A DNA stretch of 64,000 nt from Pseudisothecium myosuroides (Eukaryota; Streptophyta; Bryopsida; Hypnales; Lembophyllaceae). Shown one piece after another: positions 11,301-22,826 of the stretch. The stretch covers positions 22,382,001 through 22,446,000 of the forward strand of contig OX637293.1 in the NCBI GenBank assembly GCA_951799445.1. Reading direction: 5' to 3'. The position numbers were made by a program, and so were the translations under genes. A model generated the notes under the pieces. It ran no database searches. It worked only from the letters and a program-made list of their open reading frames with translations, and was not told the DNA's origin. The first letter of the stretch is position 1, and every line of letters begins with the position of its first letter.

Positions 11301-14300
11301 GGCATCTGCTGCCGACGCCAGTAAGGGTAGTCGTCCGGCATATCTTCCGCCTTGTACACCTGAGTCAGGCGGTCCAATCCCGGGAAGAAGCTTTTGAAGC
11401 AAGTCCGCCGCTCGTGCTCTTCGCTGTGCCCAAAAATGAAGACAACAAAGACATTGTACCCGTCTCCGGCCGGAGCTTGAGGGAAGAAGTCTTCGGGCCC
11501 TGCCATGTAGTTCACAACGTGCCAGTCCCACAACCTAGCTTTGACTTCCATCCTTCGTTTCTCTATGTGAGCCACAATCATGTGGAACCCTTCGGCATCT
11601 GTGAGGAGAACGGCGGCAGAGCGGGCTACGATTGTCTGGTCCTGCGGATCATAGTACTCCAGAGCGTCAAAGAGTCTCTTCAACTTCCGCTCTTCAAGAA
11701 TTTTGGCGCGACACCCGCAGGACGTTGACTCGAACATGAACCAGATGTAGAGGTGCTGCTTCTTCTTTCCCCTCCACGCTATGACGTCCCCTGCCGCCAA
11801 GGTGGCGCTGATGTCCCAGCTGCTTTCCTCCATGGTTTTACAGAGATAGTGCTCTGAAAAACCACGTGCATTTGCCTGCACCGATTCTTCCTCCGCCGTC
11901 AGCTTGAAGTACGACTCCCACATTTGGATCACCGACTGCGGAAGGTCAGCTGGGTCGAACGTCCTGTTGAGATTTTTCGTCCGATCCTGCAACCACTTCT
12001 TTCCAGCAGGGGTTTCCATTGCCTTGTTGACCCACATCTCCACATCCTCGTGGTGAATGTTCCTTTCCGTCGCAAACTCGACCCACAAAGAGTCCGGGTA
12101 AGGCTCGTACTCCACCCTCCTCGCCGGTAGCAGATGACCCTTGTAGTGTGACAAGAGTTCGTTCTTCATCGCCCTGACCAACCAAATTTTGGCGCCGGCG
12201 TCTGCAAGAGAGATGATGCGTTTTCCACCTCTCTGTGATTTCGACTTTGCGACGGAGGTCTTCATGCTAATAACCTGGGCTTCGACTTGATCGGCAAGGA
12301 AATTGATGTCCTCCGGTCTAAGTCCGTAAAGGGGCTTGAAGTCGTTTGCCGCCAACGGTTTGCGATCCGTACTCCCCGATACATCGACCAGCCCCGCCGC
12401 GTCGGGAAGGAGACCTGCCATGAATCTCTCCTCTATCTTGATCCATCTCTCAACATCAGCGTCGTTCTCCAGGAAGAGTAGAGGGATTCTCAGTTCGGCG
12501 ATGTCTTTCGCCTTTGCTCCCGCAAATATTGTTGCCACCGACGGCTGAAACGCCTGCCAACCAAAGGAGTAACAGTCAGTACGCGATCCGTAGACAGACC
12601 ACGTGAACACAAGAAGTCCAATAAACAGTCGTGCGATCCCACGATCAGTCAGTTACCACGAGGAAGTCGTTTAGGCAACAGGCAGTCGTGAGATATCACG
12701 ATGAGCCACTATCTTCTACATGCACAATTTGAGAACACCACGCACTGAACCGCCAGCACAAAAAACTAAACTAGCGCTATCTGGTATTTCATATGTTAAA
12801 GTTGTGGGATATCACGATGGCTGCACTCTAACGTAGAACTACCCCTTATCGCAAATCCAGGACTTAGTCGTGGGATACCACGATGACGAGGTTCTAACGT
12901 AATGAAGGTCTGAGATGTAGTGCAGGCTCATCGGGAGATCCCACGATGGTCAGGTAGAGCGCACTCTGATGACCCCCCCAAAAAAATATGTCAACTCTAG
13001 CAGCATTCTTACATTGTACTCTACTGAGTGCGATCTGCCCAATATTGCTGGCTGTGGACTTCCCATACTCCGCCACTTGATTCTTGCGTTCAGCAGCTGC
13101 TTCGTGAAGTTCTGCTCCTTCTGTTCGCCGACGACATCTTGGTTCAGCGCCCGTGAGAAGTGCACTAGGTCTCCGTGGTGATCTTTGTCCGTCCACACAG
13201 GTAAAATATTGAAGGTGGAGGCGAGCTTCTTGTCCTTCTCGGGAATCACACCAAGCCTAATCAGGTCCTTGAATGCCTGGACAGTGTGTTGGCCCCCTAT
13301 TATGTAGTAGTGCGTCTTGGGGTTTTCAAAGATCTCCTTTTTCGGCGCTTGCTTCTCATAGTACGACACTACCTTCGCCGGGCCGTAAGGTCCCGCTTTA
13401 AGGGGAAGCACTGTTATGACTCTGTTCTCCGAGTCATAATCAGGTGTGATTCGTGCCTTCCTCGTCAGCGAATCAAGCCACTCTGCCTGAATTCCCCTGT
13501 ACACGAGCAGTGCCAGAGGTGCCTGGTGGAGATAGTCGTAGTGCACGCGGATGAGCTCTCCTTTGCTGTCACAGACTGGTTTCCTGCCCCATTTGTATAG
13601 GCCACCAAAAGAGTTCTCGTACAGGGTCCTCATCTTATTCATCTCTTCCGGTGTCATCTTCTTCACGTCTGCCTCCCCTAGAGCCACAGCCCTGTGAAGC
13701 GGAAGCGGGGTATCCGGTTTTTTCTTCTTTCCAGATGTCCCAGCTGCGGCTTCAACTTCGTCCCCGGGAGCTCCAACTGCAGACTTCCTCTTCCTGGTCT
13801 TCTTTTTGGAGGACGGCGTGGGAGCAACCGCTGTCACGGCTTGCGGGGGAGCGTTTGTATCTCTTAAGTCTTCCAGGATTGTGTCCCACTGGTTCTTCAG
13901 CTCCTTAGGCTTCCACCGAGGCTTAGACGTGTCCTTGCACATCAGATGTGATCTTGCAGTCACAGACTCGCAAAGAGTGAGGCTGAACTTCGCGTAGTCA
14001 AGGATCAGCCCAAACGTTATGATCTCCCCGGAAAGGGGAACCTTCTCCTCTACAACTAGGAGCGCTGTGTCGTCGTCAAGCCCCTTCATTTCTAGTACCT
14101 TCAGTCCGGCAGTTGGGTGCCCCATTGTCCCATTCACCAGCGTGGGAAGAATAGTGGCGGAGCCGTCACTCTCTGCTTTCCAGGCGATTCCCCAATGCGT
14201 AATTTGCTCGTCGCATCGGAAAAAGGCTTGTGGTGGATGTGGACCTGTGTACTCCAAAGACGTAAAGTAGCAGTCGATGAAGGTACCAAGCTTCCTTGGT

Positions 14301-14332
14301 GTCAGTTCTTCTGGACCTTCGTCGACTTGCAT
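8314..14332 (-). CDS. Large multi-exon protein: ParB/DGQHR-like motif region plus C-terminal FCP1/NIF-like phosphatase
   Basis: Exons with clear splice sites: 14332-13013 (ATG, MQVDEGPEELT), 12553-11195 and 11095-10862, all phase 0. Then an exon from 10736, one covering about 9952-9060, and the last 8966-8314 (TAG). Boundaries near 9960 and 9060 are unresolved: a single TGA at 9963-9965 separates two open stretches in the same frame. Total about 1,700 residues. Exon 1 carries a Lys-rich linker (KKKTRKRK) and, near residue 350, the motif IIGGQHTVQAF, resembling the GxxR/DGQHR box of ParB/sulfiredoxin-fold proteins; this is motif-level evidence only. The exons between 10862 and 9060 are low-complexity, acidic and Ser/Pro-rich, probably disordered. 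The last exon has HAD motifs: FDLNGVLV (nucleophile Asp kept, second Asp replaced by Asn, as in some plant FCP1-like proteins), FWSSM and LLVDDDP. Family-B palindromes lie inside exons and encode SGDPT. Confidence 0.72.
9790..10132. repeat. Four family-B palindromes inside coding exons, encoding SGDPT
   Basis: Copies at about 9790-9809, 9896-9917, 10006-10026 and 10111-10132, each of form GTGGGATCCCCCGA. On the minus strand they are read in the same frame as SSSGDPTTV, GSGDPTIVE, GSGDPTTGH and ASGDPTMTN. All four sit in the disordered middle part of the protein, where a short insertion would be tolerated. Confidence 0.85.
12628..12949. repeat. Five family-B palindromes within intron 1 of the ParB-like/FCP1-like gene
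   Basis: Copies at about 12628-12646, 12684-12703, 12801-12820, 12867-12885 and 12928-12949. Centres vary (GATCCC, GATATC, GATACC) while the outer CGTG/CACG arms stay. The intron (12554-13012) is only about 460 bp, so the palindromes make up a large part of it. Confidence 0.8.
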
Positions 14333-14437
14333 TTCACTGCAGCATGGTAGAAAGAGATGTTAGTTTCCACATTGTTCGATAGAGCAGAATGATGGTGGTG
14401 CGATATTATTCCCGTTCTAACTTTAACTTTTATCCTT

Positions 14438-15112
14438 AGTCGTGGGATCCCACGACGGATGTTATGAAAGCGAAGGAATGGTTTCGTGATCATTTTGATG
14501 ATCTGGTTTCACAAATTACCGTTGTCGTGGGATATCACGATCGGTTACATTCACGGACAGTAGTGGGCAGGTGGTTACTGCATCTCAACTCACTAACTGA
14601 AGGCGTCCCGGCATATGACGACGGCACCAAATAACATAGAATGGATATTGGAATATCTTAGAAGGTGATCGGTGATGATCTGTGAAACTACTGTCTGTCG
14701 TGGGATCCCACGATTGATTGTTCACATAATCAGCGCTATTTATTAACGCGCCTTCATCTCAATTTCTCTACCCACGCTAGACTCTCTCGTCGTGATTTCC
14801 CACGACGGTTTAGTACTTGAATGCTCTATGTAGGTGGCCTTCTAATTGTTAAGTCTGGGTCAGACGCGGTCCTTACTATCCTCCATCGGGGGATCCCCCG
14901 ATGGGTTACTAATCCATTGCCTGGTCTGTGCCTAACCTGTGGTCTGGGTTTAGATTGCGTCTTCACATCTTATCATCGGGGGATCCCTCGATGGGCCACA
15001 AACCCTAAAACTCGTGTGGCCGCGCAGTGGTGGGCGGCTAGGGTTTCAAGTCAGGGATCCTACGATGCTCGAATCTACACAGGGACTGCCCTGTCGTGGG
15101 ATCCCACGATGC
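14438..15112. repeat. Cluster of eight family-B palindromes upstream of the ParB-like/FCP1-like gene
   Basis: Copies at about 14438-14459, 14523-14542, 14696-14715, 14788-14807, 14883-14904 (exact 22-bp dyad, half site CCATCGGGGGA), 14972-14993, 15053-15067 (half) and 15094-15109 (exact, TCGTGGGATCCCACGA). They occupy the 5' flank of the minus-strand gene, where regulatory sites would be expected. A plus-strand open frame across them (14821-15354) reads RGIPRW and SWDPTM from the palindromes and is not a credible gene. Confidence 0.85.
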
Positions 15113-15389
15113 ACGGTTTTAGGGTCACTATCCGTGGTAACAGAGTCACGTACTCATTACCGTGTGTTCTTCTCGGCATATGTACTACCATATTTCTCGG
15201 CCATGTTTATAACGGCGACTATGACAGAGGCTCTACTACCCTCGTTTTCAGCAGAGTGCGTACCAATGCAATTGCAAACAGCCATACCCTAATTATTGGT
15301 ATTGTTTATAACGTAGACATTGCAAGCAAGAAACGGAAAGTAATGAGAATATAGTTCAAAGTAACTTATGGGTCCTTCCAAACTGGGAG

Positions 15390-16409
15390 GTCTGCTGTAC
15401 GCTGGGATGGAGCTGCTGCCATCGTAGCTTCCGCTTGCACGGGTCCGGCCTTGTTTTCAGCTACTACAGAAATGCCCTTCCGCTCTTCGAAAGACTGTGG
15501 CATGAAATTCAAATGCAGAAGAAATTGTAGCTTCAATCATTCACTGAGAATCACAAACTCTTAACTTGTTTCTTCATGACTAGCGAAGTGAATTTAATTG
15601 AAGAGAAGGTAAACTTAAATCATTCTAAAGCGACGGACTAAGTAGCCTATCGCACAGAAAACAAGCGTGTCTGATCATAGTCATAAAATCCCTGCACAAA
15701 CCATGTTCCTAATATCATTCACAAACGAGTACTGTCTAACTAAATAATATACAATGAACTCTTCGCTCCATTCCTCTTTGGGAGCAACATTCCCATTCCT
15801 TACTTCACTTTGCTTCAATTCAAACACTCACAGCAGTCCATACACATTGAACTCTAGTTCGTGAATAACATCCAGGTTACCATTCTAGGGTCTACAGTGA
15901 TGAACCGTGAACTACAATGCGTGAGGAGAGCCTACACCTGCAAGGAGGGCGAGTGCCATACAGCCATTGTATCCATGTACTAGATTCATTTGACAAGCTT
16001 GAATGGGATCAATTCTTTCCAAGCCTAGAAGCTAAACTCCAGAGCAAACGCACACCTCCATGCGATCACAATTCTACAACAAAGAAGTCAAATAATGAAC
16101 CTCACCGCCAGAGAACTACAAAATCAAAATGTAGGTTTTGAGGTTGGACTACAATGAACTAACCTGTTCAATGAGGTGGGTGAAGTCCAGCACCGTGTTG
16201 TTTTTCTCGCGCACAGGTCCGGACGCTTGCGCACCGCCTTCGCCAGGAAATGCTTCACGCACTACCGCACTCCGCCACAAAAATTCGTTCTCCGCGCACA
16301 CACACTCCGCCAGCAAAATTTGAATTATACGCTCCTCTAATGTCCCTCGCCGCGCTCGACTCCGCAAACAGAAGTTCAACGCCCCGCCAACCAAAGAAAC
16401 TCCACACAA
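15390..16409 (-). CDS. Putative two-exon gene fragment, unknown
   Basis: The minus-strand open frame from 16409 (MCGVSLVGGALNFCL) reaches a donor CATTGAACAG|GTTAGT at about 16163. About 650 bp downstream, after ATTTCATGCCACAG, an exon reads LSKERKGISVVAENKAGPVQ to LPVWKDP and stops with TAA near 15371. The downstream frame is clearly coding-like, but the frames on either side of the intron do not match in the simplest splice. This is either a broken copy or an exon boundary I have misplaced. No domain recognised. Confidence 0.3.
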
Positions 16410-16973
16410 CCCAACTCACTCCAAATGCCAAGCTTCAGACAACCAAACTAACGGACTGCAACAACCAGAATGAAATCGCGAGGAAGGAAAGCGGAGAAGC
16501 GCATGAAATCAGGAAGACGGAGAAGCACACGACGTCGGGAGAAAAGGGTGGCAAGCAGACGTCGTGGGGAGGAAAGGAGACCAGGAGGAGAGGAAATCGG
16601 CGGGGGAGTCTGCTGACGTGGCGCTGTCAGGTGCAAGACGGCGGAGGTCATGACTGCCCACCCTCCTCATGATTACTGACATCATGAGGAGGGCTTGAAT
16701 AGAAGTCTTAAGCTAAATAATCACTCATTACACAAAATGCTGAAATTAGGTCGCACACTTGCACCTCACTAATTTCGTGACATTCGATAATTACCACATA
16801 CATTTTTTTTGTTTCTCTATAAGAATGCACTATTTGTTATTTAAGTATTGTTGCTATTGGAACTCTCGAAACTCCATGTCTACAAATAAAAATAATTGTA
16901 GAAACGTTTATTTACTTTGATGGCTTGTAAAGTAACTTTGTTGAAATAAGGCAACCTAGTTATACTATTTTAA
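16410..16973. other. Spacer, no supported gene
   Basis: Purine-rich DNA (16490-16600), then AT-rich sequence leading into the inverted-repeat structure. An inverted pair reading GCCCACCCTCCTCATGA and TCATGAGGAGGGC lies at about 16655-16695 and could form a small hairpin. Confidence 0.4.
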
Positions 16974-18165
16974 ATGTCGGTATGGGAAAAAAATGTACAA
17001 GTTGTAAATACTCCGCTCATGAAGTGAAGAGTCATGATTGAGCGGAAAAAGTCCATGCTACGTTTTTCCAAACTTACCACGTAATCTAAAAAAAAAACCT
17101 CGGTCTTGCGGTTCAAAGACCCTTCATTCCATAAATCATGCATGATGTTGTACGAGTTAATTTTAACAAAAAAAAATGTAGTTTTACTATTTTAAATACT
17201 CTGCCCATGCAAACATTAGTTACGAATCATGAGCGGTTTAATTTCATAGATTGCTACATTGATTTCTAGGTTTAACCTTTGGTTTCGATGATTATTATTT
17301 TTTTACAAGCCGCTAAAAATGCCTTTAACATAATGAACTTTGATTTCTAGTTTGCACTTCTGTCATTTCTCTAGAAAATGATTAGTCCAAATTATTTAAT
17401 TAAATAGAAATGACTGTAACGATTACATAAGTACAGGGAACATTGTTGATGATTTTCCTATATAATTCTTTCTCATTCATCTCCTTTGCAATCATTTTCA
17501 TGTACACAATCAACATGATTGGCAAATGTGTAATGAAGAAATAATATCTAAATTATCTTATTGTCTTCTATATAAATTGTCTTCCAATGATCATTGAATA
17601 GATGTGGACAAGAGCGTGATTGCTCGCGGTTTTAGGGGCATACTAGGTGTTAATCTATTTAATTTACTTGTGTTTTGGAGCATATCTGGAGACAGTTCTC
17701 CAAAGTACGTGACCAAGCCCAGCCGCCCATGATCTTGGAATTACTTGCAAAAAATGGAAATTAAAAAAAAATGTCAAACAAAGGACGTTCAGAAATGATC
17801 TTCAATTTATGAAAAAAAAATTAATATTAAGTTACAACTTCAATTTTTTGTTTTTAAATCAACATGTAATATGTATCGCAATTTTGGAAAACGTACCAAT
17901 CCATGGACTTTTCTTGCTCATGACTTCATGAGCGGAAGATTAAGAATTTATACATTCTTTTTTTGATACCGACATGTACTGTTTTATGTATGATTTATGG
18001 AATGAGAGTTCTTTGAATGAACCGCAGGCGGAGGAGGACCTTTTTAGGTTACGTGGTAAGTTCGAAAAAATGTAGCATGATTGGACTTCTCCCACTCATG
18101 CCTCTTCACTTCATGAGCGGAGTATTTTGAACTTGTACCTTTTTTTCCATATCGACATGCACTGT
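16974..18165. mobile_element. Foldback-type element with ~190-bp imperfect terminal inverted repeats
   Basis: The left arm 16974-17160 is matched in reverse complement by 17970-18165. Shared anchors include TACTCCGCTCATGAAGTGAA, CTTACCACGTAA and CATTCCATAAATCAT. A further partial copy of the outer arm lies at about 17880-17975 (TCATGACTTCATGAGCGG, then GATACCGACATG), so the structure is nested or was rearranged. The ~800 bp between the arms is AT-rich with no open frame. No clear target duplication was identified. Confidence 0.6.
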
Positions 18166-18179
18166 CTTATGCATGAAAT

Positions 18180-19700
18180 TGCCAGACATTTTTAAAACGA
18201 AACCATTCCATGGGAGGGCCCGTTTCATTCCCAATTTTTTTTACTTCACGTGAATTAGAATTTTGCAATGGGCAAGAAGTAAATAATTATAGTGGTGGAA
18301 TCTAAATCCTAAGAGGAATTCCAACTCCAACAATAGAATTTTATGCATGCATGTATGAACCGTCCATGACATTTTCAAAATGAAGCCATTTCATGGCAGG
18401 GCCCAATATTTTTATTCCCCATTTATTTTAATTCACGTTAAGATGGATTTTTCAACGGGCAAGAAGTAAAAATAGTGGTGGAATCTAAATCCTGAGAGCA
18501 ATTCCAACTTCCACGATAGAATTTTATGCATGCATGTATGAACCATCCATGACAATTTAAAAATGAAGCCATTCCATGGGAGGGCCCGTTGCATTCCCAA
18601 TTTTTTTTACTTCACGTGAATTAGAATTTTGCAATGGGCAAGAAGTGAATAATTATAGTGGTGGAATCTAAATCCTAAGAGCAATTCCAACTTCCACAAT
18701 AGAATTTTATGCATGCATGTATGAACCATCCATGACATTTTCAAAATGAAGCCATTTCATGGCAGGGCCCAATATTTTTATTCCCCATTTATTTTAATTC
18801 ACGTTAAGATGGATTTTTCAACGGGCAAGAAGTAAAAATAGTGGTGGAATCTAAATCCTAAGAGCAATTCCAACTTCCACGATAGAATTTTATGCATGCA
18901 TGTATGAACCATCCATGACATTTTTAAAATGAAGCCATTCCATGGGAGGGCCCGTTTCATTCCCAATTTTTTTTACTTCACGTGAATTAGAATTTTGCAA
19001 TGGGCAAGAAGCGAATAATTATAGTGGTGGAATCTAAATCCTAAGAGCAATTCCAACTTCCACGATAGAATTTTATGCATGCATGTATGAACCATCCATG
19101 ACATTTTTAAAATGAAGCCATTTCATGGCAGGGCCCAATATTTTTATTCCCCATTTATTTTAATTCACGTTAAGATGGATTTTTCAACGGGCAAGAAGTA
19201 AAAATAGTGGTGGAATCTAAATCCTGAGAGCAATTCCAACTTCCACGATAGAATTTTATGCATGCATGTATGAACCATCCATGACGTTTTTAAAATGAAG
19301 CCATTCCATGGCAGGGCCTAACTGTTTCATTCCCAATTTTTTTTTCTTCACGTGAATTAGAATTTTGCAAGGGGCAAGAAGTGAATATAGTGGTGGAATC
19401 TAAATCCTGAGAGCAATTCCAACTTTCATAGTAGAATTTTATGCATGCACGTGTGAAATTCCATGACATTTTTAAAATGAAGCCATAGTTCAATGGCAGG
19501 GCCCGTTTCATTCCCAATTTTTTTATTTTCATGTGAATTAGAATTTTTCAACGGGCAAGACTAGAAAATAGTGGTGGAATTTAAGGTTGGAGCAATTACA
19601 TTTTTCTAAATCAAATTTTATGCATGCATGTATGAAATTTCATGACTTTTTAAATATGATTTAAGCCGTTTCAAGCCATCATGCATTTCATTCCCGATTT
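18180..19700. repeat. 183-bp satellite, eight units, alternating A/B subtypes (366-bp higher-order repeat)
   Basis: The marker TTATGCATGCATG starts at 18341, 18524, 18707, 18890, 19073, 19256, 19439 and 19618: seven intervals, six of exactly 183 bp and the last of 179. Two subtypes alternate. One has GGCAGGGCCCAATATTTTTA (at about 18393, 18759, 19125, spacing 366). The other has GGGAGGGCCCGTT followed by CATTCCCAATTTTTTTT. The last two units are more diverged. A minus-strand open frame at 19290-19532 is just satellite. Confidence 0.92.
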
Positions 19701-20012
19701 TTTGTTTCACATCGGTGGAGATTGTTCAAATAACAATAACAAATAACAATATTACGTACATCGTTGTCAAATAATGATGTAGATGTATACCACGTTCGAT
19801 CATTTCAAAAATCCAGAGGAAGATTGCATGACCTACAATATTCTCATGAATGACATGATTCCAGGTTTAAGCATTCATCACCCGTCAAAGTGCATTAACA
19901 AATTTGAAAGCATTTAACTCATTAAATCATTCAGACTGAGATTTAAAATACAAAATAAATAAATGGTTCAGTTTGTTCTTTGTTCCATCATGATTGCACA
20001 TCCAAAGTCCTT

Positions 20013-20173
20013 CACAAGGGGCTTTTTTGCGTTTCCCTCTCTCACTTTCCCCTATGTAAACAACAATCTTATGACTTTTCATTGTGTCAACGGATTGTGA
20101 CACAACGAGAAGTCATGGATTGCCGTTTACGCAGGAAAAAATGAGAGAGGGAAACGCAAAAAAGCCCCTGGTG
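20013..20173. mobile_element. Hairpin MITE, about 160 bp
   Basis: The left end CACAAGGGGCTTTTTTGCG and the right end CGCAAAAAAGCCCCTGGTG are near-perfect inverted repeats of about 35 bp. They continue inward through TTTCCCTCTCTCA, and the core holds ACTTTTCATTGTGTC paired with a partial match, so the whole element can fold. A candidate 3-bp target duplication CTT flanks it (20010-20012, 20174-20176), which is weak evidence on its own. Confidence 0.7.
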
Positions 20174-20436
20174 CTTTATTTAAAAATTCGTAGATGAAAT
20201 AAAAATTGTGTCAATCATTGTTTAATCCGTAAAGTCCCATATTAAACCATAGGATGTTGTACTACATAACAAGAATTATATATGAAATCAATCTGTTAAC
20301 TGACATTTTTAATTAGCAATATTGAGTTAGATTGAATTTTAAGTTTATATGTTCCCAGTCTGAGATGACGTAAACTTAATTGAGGAAAAAATTGGAAACA
20401 AATAATCAGCGTCATTTTCATTTTTCATAATACCCT

Positions 20437-20665
20437 AAACCCTAAAAGCCGTAAACCATGAACTGCAGACCCTGAAAACGTTAATGTAAAGCGCTGCCAT
20501 TGTATACCCTAAACCCTATTAAACCCTGAAACCCTGAACCCTGAAACCAAGAACCATGACCTTGAAACCGTGAACAATACACTACAACATGTACCCTAAA
20601 CCCTATGACCGTGGACTGTAGACCCTATGACTGTGGACCCTAGACCCTAAGATTGCATTCATTGG
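20437..20665. repeat. Degenerate plant-type telomere-like repeats (CCCTAAA)
   Basis: Several CCCTAAACCCTA units mixed with variants CCCTGAA, CCGTGAA, CCTATGA and CTGTGGA. It is an interstitial, diverged tract rather than a chromosome end, since unrelated sequence follows on both sides. The variant block CCTATGACTGTGGA recurs near 56.46 kb and, diverged, inverted near 63.7 kb. Confidence 0.7.
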
Positions 20666-21980
20666 AATAGAAAATAACAAATATGAACATTCGAGAGTTC
20701 AAACTTTTTGTTGATTCTTTTTGTAAGTGAGGTGTTCCACATGTTTCAGGTGCTCAAGCTTTTGGGTTCACGAGATTTGGTACAGTTCGTTTCTGTAGGA
20801 TACGTATAATCAGGTCGTGTAGGGGAAGAATTCCGAGTATTGATCGGGGAAGCGTGTGACATTCTGTCAAGTGAAAGTCTTCAGAGTTTGATCCGCTTTG
20901 GTCAAAGCATCATTGACTCCTAGAAAACGGTGCAACGATACCATCCTTGAATGCGGCGAATTTCAAAATGTCAGTGAAGAATCGGAATTTCAGTGAAGCC
21001 TGGATTTGCGAAGTTCCAGTCAGAAAGTCAAGAGCCTCACGCCCTCCCTCCTTGTAGTCAAAGATGCGCGGAATTCGAGAATGCAATCAACTTCCGAAGT
21101 GAAGGACCGCACGTACCCCCAGGCCGTTGTTGATTGTGGCACGACATTCAAGAACGCATCCAACATTCGAAATCAAGGATCGCTTGGTGATTTCAAAATT
21201 CGCGGCGGGAATTCAGAGCTGAAGAATTCGAACCAGCCACCTGGTTCATAACCCGAAAAGAACCTGGAGCTTGCTCTTTTTGTCTGCACACGTGAACAGG
21301 CGGAGCAGGCTGCGGAGTGGCGAGTGGGTGTCTGCCGGCGTTGGCGACAGAGTGGGCGTGGAGGCGCACGAAGTTCTGACCGAGCCAGTTGCTGCAAGGT
21401 AAGAATGCATCCCTTGCAAGTGTTATGCGATTCCCAATGTCGAGGATTTTGTAGTCGAATTGACGCCACTGCACTCTGTCACAAACTGAGGATGTCGTAG
21501 ATTGAAAGTGAAACGGAGTCTGCGATAATTTTCTTCGCGCATTGTACTCATTTTGCGAAAAACTCACGTGCTTAAGGGATCACCATGCTGTGGTGACACC
21601 AAGGTTCCTTTTGAATCGCGGGACGGCACTGCCCTGAGGGCAAGTTGATATGAGAACCTTGTATGTGGATGACAACCGGTCAGAACGTCTTCACAAAGTA
21701 GTGAAATTAGGTTGCGCTAGGAATTAGGCGAACTTACATGAGGAAAACCCAGCCATCAAATTCAACTACTTCTAAGAACGTTTCTTATTGTACCCATGGA
21801 GGTTCAGGAGTCTGAATTACAACAAAATCCACTTTAAAAGTAGAGAATTTTTGTACAGTAACTGAGAATAGTTATAGAGTGTCGAATGTCATGAAACCAG
21901 TGACAGGAAACCTAATTTCACGATCATCTGTAGATACGTTAGTCTACGACAGTAGAATACGTGTATATATCCAACATACG
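20666..21980. other. Spacer with a GC-rich patch, no supported gene
   Basis: 21240-21410 is GC-rich and reads SGEWVSAGVGDRVGVEAHEV on the plus strand up to a donor-like CTGCAAG|GTAAGA at about 21402. A 124-codon frame is also open on the minus strand over the same DNA. Neither has a recognisable domain or a second exon I can place. Confidence 0.35.
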
Positions 21981-21985
21981 TAAGC

Positions 21986-22667
21986 ATCGTGGGATCCCAC
22001 GATCTCCGCTTATTGAGCGTGGGCGAGACCTCTCAGTCTTCGAGTATAGAGATATCGCGGTCTGGTAGTCGAGGGATGTTCTATCATTTCGTCGTGGGAT
22101 CCCACGATCGATTGAACCTTGGCTGTGGCCTTCCTGGTGTACGTCTAGGTGCCTTACTTTTCGATGACCGTCATACTCCTCGTCGATCTTGTATAAGCAT
22201 CGTGGGATCTCACGATCACATTTCCGGTTGGCACCAGGTTCTCCTACTCGGGGGGGTTCACAAACACTCTTCCGGATTTTACAGGATACCGAACTCGTGG
22301 GATCCCACGATTGATTGATAATATGTCGGGGACTCATCAGAGTGATTCAGTTTGACCCAGTACTTCATTTATATTTCTGTAGCGGTCTATGTGATCCCTT
22401 AGGAGGATCTTGGAATACCGCGATCTCTGGTTTAAGTGATTAAGCGCCAACAGTGTCGTGGGATCCCACGATGTACTGAACGTTCTTTGGTTAATGTCTT
22501 CTAAACTTCTGCGACGTTTTCCTGGATGCCTTGGCTTCTTCCCAGTGGTTCTGGGACGGCCTTCTTGAGATCGCACTATCGCGTCTGGGCTTTCGAACTT
22601 CTTGTTGACAGTAACTAGATTCACTTGTTCATGTTGCGTTGCCGTGTGATCGTGAGTTCCCACGACT
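21986..22667. repeat. Cluster of six family-B palindromes upstream of the plus-strand DUF7869 gene
   Basis: Copies at 21986-22003 (exact ATCGTGGGATCCCACGAT), about 22092-22107, 22199-22216, 22294-22310, 22455-22472 and 22648-22667. Open frames on both strands over this stretch simply read the palindromes as SWDPT, RGIPR or VGSHD. The cluster ends about 160 bp before the start codon at 22827. Confidence 0.87.
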
Positions 22668-22826
22668 GTACAGACGTTGATGCTTCTGTCCTTCATGTCG
22701 TGAGGTTACAATGCCATGAATGCAGCGCTCTTCTGTAGACATGCCTAACTCCTTGAATGTATGATGTACAGGTTTCACGGATCGTTTTAATCTCGTCCAC
22801 GGGATTCGATAAAGCTCACTCTGACA

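Noticed and set aside
13270..13300. Bacterial origin or recent transfer of the ParB-like region
   Set aside because: The region lies in a spliced eukaryotic gene with plant-like flanks, and the similarity is limited to a short motif; no bacterial gene neighbours are present.
14821..15354. 177-codon plus-strand open frame across a palindrome cluster
   Set aside because: Its recognisable peptides (RGIPRW, SWDPTM) come from the palindromes; open frames arise there because the dyad has no stop in several frames. No domain or splice partner.
21939..22696. Minus-strand open frames of ~120-130 codons upstream of the DUF7869 gene
   Set aside because: They mostly read family-B palindromes (SWDPT, RGIPR) and lie in the gene's 5' flank.
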